A stretch of DNA of 64,000 bases from Whitmania pigra. Lineage: Eukaryota > Annelida > Clitellata > Hirudinida > Haemopidae. Positions 62,605 through 64,000 of this stretch are shown here, piece after piece. The translations under genes and the position numbers were made by a program. The notes under the pieces were generated by a model. It was given only the letters and a program-made list of their open reading frames with translations, made no database searches and had not been told where the DNA came from. The stretch spans positions 1,612,001 to 1,676,000 of the forward strand of contig JAJTWR010000431.1 of NCBI GenBank assembly GCA_021613335.1. The letters are read 5' to 3'. Each line of letters opens with the position of its first letter. Position 1 is the first letter of the stretch.

Positions 62605-64000
62605 ATGAAATTTCAGAAACTGTTGTTAGCACTTTCAGTACTATTCTTCGGCTGTAGCAGCCTTACGAACTTTCTTCCAAAGTGTACGACAAGCTGCGAT
62701 GCCGGTGAGTCTTGCGAACAAAACTCTGAGTGCCTGTCGGGCAGCTGTAGTGGTGGCGTGTGCGTCACGCCGGTGTGCTCCCCAGACTGTCCGTACGGAG
62801 CTCGCTGCTCTGCTCATGTTGAATGCACCTCTAAAAATTGTAAAGATGGATTCTGTGTTGATTCATCATGCAGGCCGAGTTGTGCCATCGGTGCTCAGTG
62901 CGACATCGGAGATGATTGCACATCAAAAGTCTGCATACTGGGCAGATGCACTACTCCCACCTGCGCACCCAATTGTCCCAATGGCGCTGGATGTTTCTAC
63001 GGCACCGATTGTCAATCGGGTAATTGTAGTTCAACACGAATCTGCATCCCGCCGATTTGTGCTTTAGCTGGCTGCACCGATGGGTCGAAATGTACCTCTG
63101 CCTCAGACTGCATTTCGCGGAACTGCAGTGCGGGATTTTGTGCCACTCCAAAATGCGCTCCGAACTGCCTGCTTTACCAGCCTTGTAGTTCGAGTGCCAA
63201 CTGCGCAAGTAACAATTGTCGCGCACCCAATGAGACCTCAAGCGCAAATACTTGTGGCCCGCCCTCGTGTGCCCCTAATTGCGCACTTGAAGTGGGCTGC
63301 AATCTGAACGACGATTGCCTCTCGGGGTATTGCGATGCAACAAGGCACAAATGTGCTGTGGCACCATGCTCTCCAAATTGCGCCAATGGAGTCAATTGCC
63401 TGAAGGATAGTGATTGCTCGTCCAGAATCTGCAGTCAGAATAAGTGCGGCACGCCCAGTTGCTCCCCAAATTGTCCACCTGGTGCCATTTGTGTCTACAG
63501 CAGCGACTGTCAATCAGGCAATTGTGGTTCCAGCAGGACGTGTATACCTCCCGCTTGCGCGTCTACCGGTTGCAGTGATGGGTATCGATGCGAAAATTCT
63601 AGTAACTGCTACTCCAAGAACTGCGTCAACGGCATATGCCAGCAGCCGTCGTGCTCACCCAATTGTACCTACGGTCGGCCCTGCACCTCTAATGGCAATT
63701 GCATAAGTAACAACTGTTTGACGACTTCTGCTACCCCAGCGCTCGCATATACTTGCGGATCTCCACCATGCTACCCATCTTGTAAAGTAGGCTCCGAATG
63801 CGAGAGCAATATTGATTGCCAGTCTGGCAACTGCAACCAAAGCACCCACAAGTGTGCTCCGCCTGCCTGTTCGCCAAATTGCACTCCCGGGCAAAGTTGC
63901 TATTTGTCTCTCGACTGCCTCTCTGGCAATTGTGGCCCACAAAACACCTGTATCCCGCCAGAATGCGCCGGCGAAAAGTGCACAGAAGGGGCAAAGTGCG
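62605..64000 (+). CDS. Cys-rich repeat lipoprotein 4, 3' end outside window
   Basis: Starts at ATG 62605 with GAGGAG 6 bases ahead and stays open to the end of the window (465 codons). The signal 'MKFQKLLLALSVLFFGC' has lipobox FFGC. At least 13 complete six-Cys modules follow. Modules 3-7 have lengths 31-32-32-38-33 and modules 8-12 have 31-32-32-39-33, so two super-repeat copies stand in the same place as in lipoprotein 2. It is the fourth tandem member of the family, and more may lie beyond the window. Confidence 0.9.
   Translation, partial: MKFQKLLLALSVLFFGCSSLTNFLPKCTTSCDAGESCEQNSECLSGSCSGGVCVTPVCSPDCPYGARCSAHVECTSKNCKDGFCVDSSCRPSCAIGAQCDIGDDCTSKVCILGRCTTPTCAPNCPNGAGCFYGTDCQSGNCSSTRICIPPICALAGCTDGSKCTSASDCISRNCSAGFCATPKCAPNCLLYQPCSSSANCASNNCRAPNETSSANTCGPPSCAPNCALEVGCNLNDDCLSGYCDATRHKCAVAPCSPNCANGVNCLKDSDCSSRICSQNKCGTPSCSPNCPPGAICVYSSDCQSGNCGSSRTCIPPACASTGCSDGYRCENSSNCYSKNCVNGICQQPSCSPNCTYGRPCTSNGNCISNNCLTTSATPALAYTCGSPPCYPSCKVGSECESNIDCQSGNCNQSTHKCAPPACSPNCTPGQSCYLSLDCLSGNCGPQNTCIPPECAGEKCTEGAKC
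62869..63366 (+). repeat. Five-module super-repeat, copy 1 in lipoprotein 4
   Basis: Modules 3-7, 498 bases, lengths 31-32-32-38-33, with 'SKVCILGRC' in the first unit and 'LLYQPC' in the fourth. Confidence 0.9.
63367..63867 (+). repeat. Five-module super-repeat, copy 2 in lipoprotein 4
   Basis: Modules 8-12, 501 bases, lengths 31-32-32-39-33; the long loop of the fourth unit has one extra residue. Confidence 0.88.

Noticed and set aside
56131..64000. CRISPR array, because of regular repeats
   Set aside because: The periodicity is in protein modules of 31-38 codons with diverged DNA, inside open frames with signal peptides.
1..64000. Insertion sequences, prophage or integrase genes
   Set aside because: No transposase, integrase or phage structural motif was found on either strand, despite the possible foreign origin of the first 8 kb.

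Overview
The window looks like a chromosomal piece of a Myxococcota (myxobacterial or deltaproteobacterial-type) bacterium. The evidence is three secreted proteins with MYXO-CTERM-like tails, many predicted lipoproteins, a tandem family of Cys-rich repeat lipoproteins, large beta-propeller and Ig-like surface proteins, and a high-GC core. This is inferred from gene content; no 16S rRNA is present.

Layout. 1-8.1 kb: a plus-strand sugar or polyol uptake and catabolism locus (aldehyde dehydrogenase end, SDR dehydrogenase, ribose-type ABC transporter, two SMP-30/strictosidine-synthase-like propeller domains, IclR regulator). It looks lower in GC than the rest and may be acquired. 9-10.2 kb: a broken AlbA/RecG-like ATP-binding gene. 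10.2-14.8 kb (minus): rpsB-tsf-pyrH-frr followed by a MerC-like and an HlyD-like gene. 15.0 kb: PPK2 kinase. 15.8-21.3 kb (minus): a giant ORF joining a PqqD-like (RRE) domain to a lipoprotein with Ig-like and FG-GAP repeats, coupled by an ATGA overlap to a 60-residue, 8-Cys peptide with a leader-like WEKPQL motif. This is the best candidate for an undescribed system. 21.5-24.9 kb: cyoE and a TPR protein. 25.3-28.6 kb: a 21-repeat propeller lipoprotein. 28.7 kb: tRNA-Ala(CGC). 29-36.8 kb: 5'-nucleotidase, three MYXO-CTERM-like paralogues and sdaA. 36.7-45.2 kb: RluA-type pseudouridine synthase, phosphoribosyltransferase, DUF420 protein, Lhr-type helicase, alpha/beta hydrolase, DapE-like peptidase. 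45.3-48.8 kb: cobalamin riboswitch, BtuB-type receptor and a propeller lipoprotein that may be a BtuG analogue. 48.8 kb: an unidentified structured-RNA candidate. 49-52.8 kb: DedA, DUF2804, RsfS, RlmH and an ADP-ribosylglycohydrolase. 53.2-55.2 kb: haem use and iron storage (HugZ-like, HemS-like, ferritin). 56-64 kb: four tandem Cys-rich lipoproteins, three sharing an exact five-module super-repeat; the last runs off the window.

How the parts work together. The first locus can import a sugar or polyol and oxidise it. The riboswitch-BtuB-lipoprotein unit captures vitamin B12. HugZ, HemS and ferritin handle haem iron. Much of the remaining coding capacity is envelope or surface protein of unknown function.
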